A program made the translations under genes and the position numbers. From assembly GCA_032209605.1 (NCBI GenBank), contig JASFXZ010000035.1, forward strand, positions 997,001 to 1,061,000: DNA of 64,000 nt, written 5' to 3'. The DNA is from Mactromeris polynyma (Eukaryota; Mollusca; Bivalvia; Venerida; Mactridae). Positions within the stretch are counted from its first letter, which is position 1, and each line of letters opens with the position of its first letter. Below are positions 63,049-64,000 of this stretch, piece by piece. The notes beneath the pieces are model-generated. The model searched no databases and was not told where the DNA came from. It saw only the letters and a program-made list of their open reading frames with translations.

Positions 63049-63261
63049 TACAATATAACACCAATAATAATAATATTATAAAAGCCGTCGCCATAGAAAC
63101 TAAATTGTTTTAATGCGGAAATTTACAATTCAGAAAGACAATAAAATAACCGTCTATAGACACGTTAAGTGAAATGATATACAAAACAAGTTGATTCACA
63201 GCATAAACTCACAATTGAGCTGAGTAGTAAAAGAATTGTAGAATTACGTTAACTTTATTGA

Positions 63262-63560
63262 GATAGAGTAAAATCTAAATAATATGACCATCCTTGGGAC
63301 CTTTGCTAACTGGTCTTCTTATTGAGATAGAGTAAAATCTAAATAATATGACCACCATTGGGACCTTTGCTAACTGGTCTTCTTACTGAGGTGGTCTTAA
63401 TAATGAGGTTGAATCAAGAGCAAAACAGTGAAAATGGACTTGAAAATTGTGTTATTAATTTTGAGGTGGTCTTATTATTGAGGTGGTCTTATTATTGAGG
63501 TGGTCTTCTTATTGAGGTGGTCTTCTTATTTAGGTGGTCTTCTTATTGAGAAGTATTGTA
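63262..63560. mobile_element. MITE family M2, rearranged copy
   Basis: Contains 'gagcaaaacagtgaaaatgg' and 'gaggtggtctta' motifs of family M2, a duplicated block of about 64 bp (agagtaaaatctaaataata...actggtcttctta) at the left, and repeated gaggtggtctt(c/a)tta at the right. No intact terminal repeats seen. Confidence 0.55.
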
Positions 63561-63908
63561 ATTGCCTACTACTGATCGTGATTTCACTACCCGTCGTGTT
63601 TAAGTATATTAAGTGCGCATGCGCGTTTCATGTTTACCGTCAAAAGTTCAAATTCAAGATAAAAATATTGAAATGTACGACTAACCTTGATGATGGGAAT
63701 TTATTTAACTGATGCTTTAAAAAAAAGTGCACAAAATATTTTACTCCATTTACCTGTTTTTTTTACGCATTTTCGTCATGAGATACATTCCTTTCAGCCA
63801 ATCAAAACTCAAAGACAAAACTATTTACTCAAATGACTTCGACTAAGTAATAGTTAGTAGATTTTAAGTAAATTCTTATTGATTAAGAAGGGGCGGAGCG
63901 AGCGTAGC

Positions 63909-63971
63909 TCATTGGCTGAAAATGTAGGTTGTATTCTAAGTTAGAATGCAACCTACATTTTCAGCCAATGA
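63909..63971. repeat. 31-bp near-perfect palindrome
   Basis: Arms 63909-63939 and 63941-63971 pair with a single T/G mismatch around G63940 (ctcattggctgaaaatgtag ... ctacattttcagccaatgag-like). Foldback element or MITE remnant. Confidence 0.9.
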
Positions 63972-64000
63972 AATGACAGAACGGCTCCCGTTAAGTACTA

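Overview
The window is nuclear DNA from an animal, most likely a marine mollusc or another lophotrochozoan. It is AT-rich, its coding exons are short and split by GT/AG introns, and the introns are packed with minisatellites, tRNA-derived SINE pieces and MITE-like inverted-repeat elements. There are no operons, bacterial signals or viral genes. The species assignment is an inference from gene content and repeat style.

Two genes can be read, and they converge. On the plus strand (141-38595) seven exons join in frame into a 308-residue secreted protein. I identify it as a corticotropin-releasing factor binding protein (CRHBP/CRF-BP). All ten family cysteines are present, the first six at exactly the human spacing, together with an FDGW motif, an NCT sequon where human has NCS, and a MVSSG motif. 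On the minus strand (63048 down to 45264, 5' end beyond the window) at least six phase-compatible exons encode a modular extracellular protein: ShK-like domain, thrombospondin type 1 repeat, second ShK-like domain, Thr-rich mucin-like segment with a TTTTEA repeat, and a C-terminal Ly6/uPAR-type three-finger domain. Exons may be missing from this model, and a 200-N assembly gap (51623-51822) lies in one of its introns.

Layout. 1-221: 5' flank and CRHBP exon 1. 222-26030: 25.8-kb intron 1, holding arrays of 17, 32, 27 and 39 bp and a 9.3-kb array of a 36/35-bp monomer. 26031-38595: exons 2-7, with different minisatellites in introns 2 (57 and 108 bp), 3 (34, 30 and 81 bp) and 6 (33 and 45 bp). 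38596-45263: convergent intergenic region with a MITE carrying a 20-bp minisatellite, a possible poly-Gln or 3'UTR exon, and a 2.7-kb 38-bp satellite. 45264-63048: ShK/TSP1/LU gene, with a 24-bp array in its last intron, a purine-rich minisatellite, the gap, and a 4.4-kb 45-bp satellite that seems to have grown from one segment of a locally dispersed repeat. 63049-64000: upstream intron or flank with a hairpin at the edge.

Nearly all long open frames here are by-products of tandem repeats whose unit is a multiple of three, or which simply lack stops. They are not proposed as proteins. The most unusual features are the density and variety of minisatellites, the nested duplication structure of the 36-bp array, the satellite born from a dispersed repeat, the MITE family that carries perfect cAMP-response-element octamers, and the ShK-TSP1-ShK-mucin-LU architecture.
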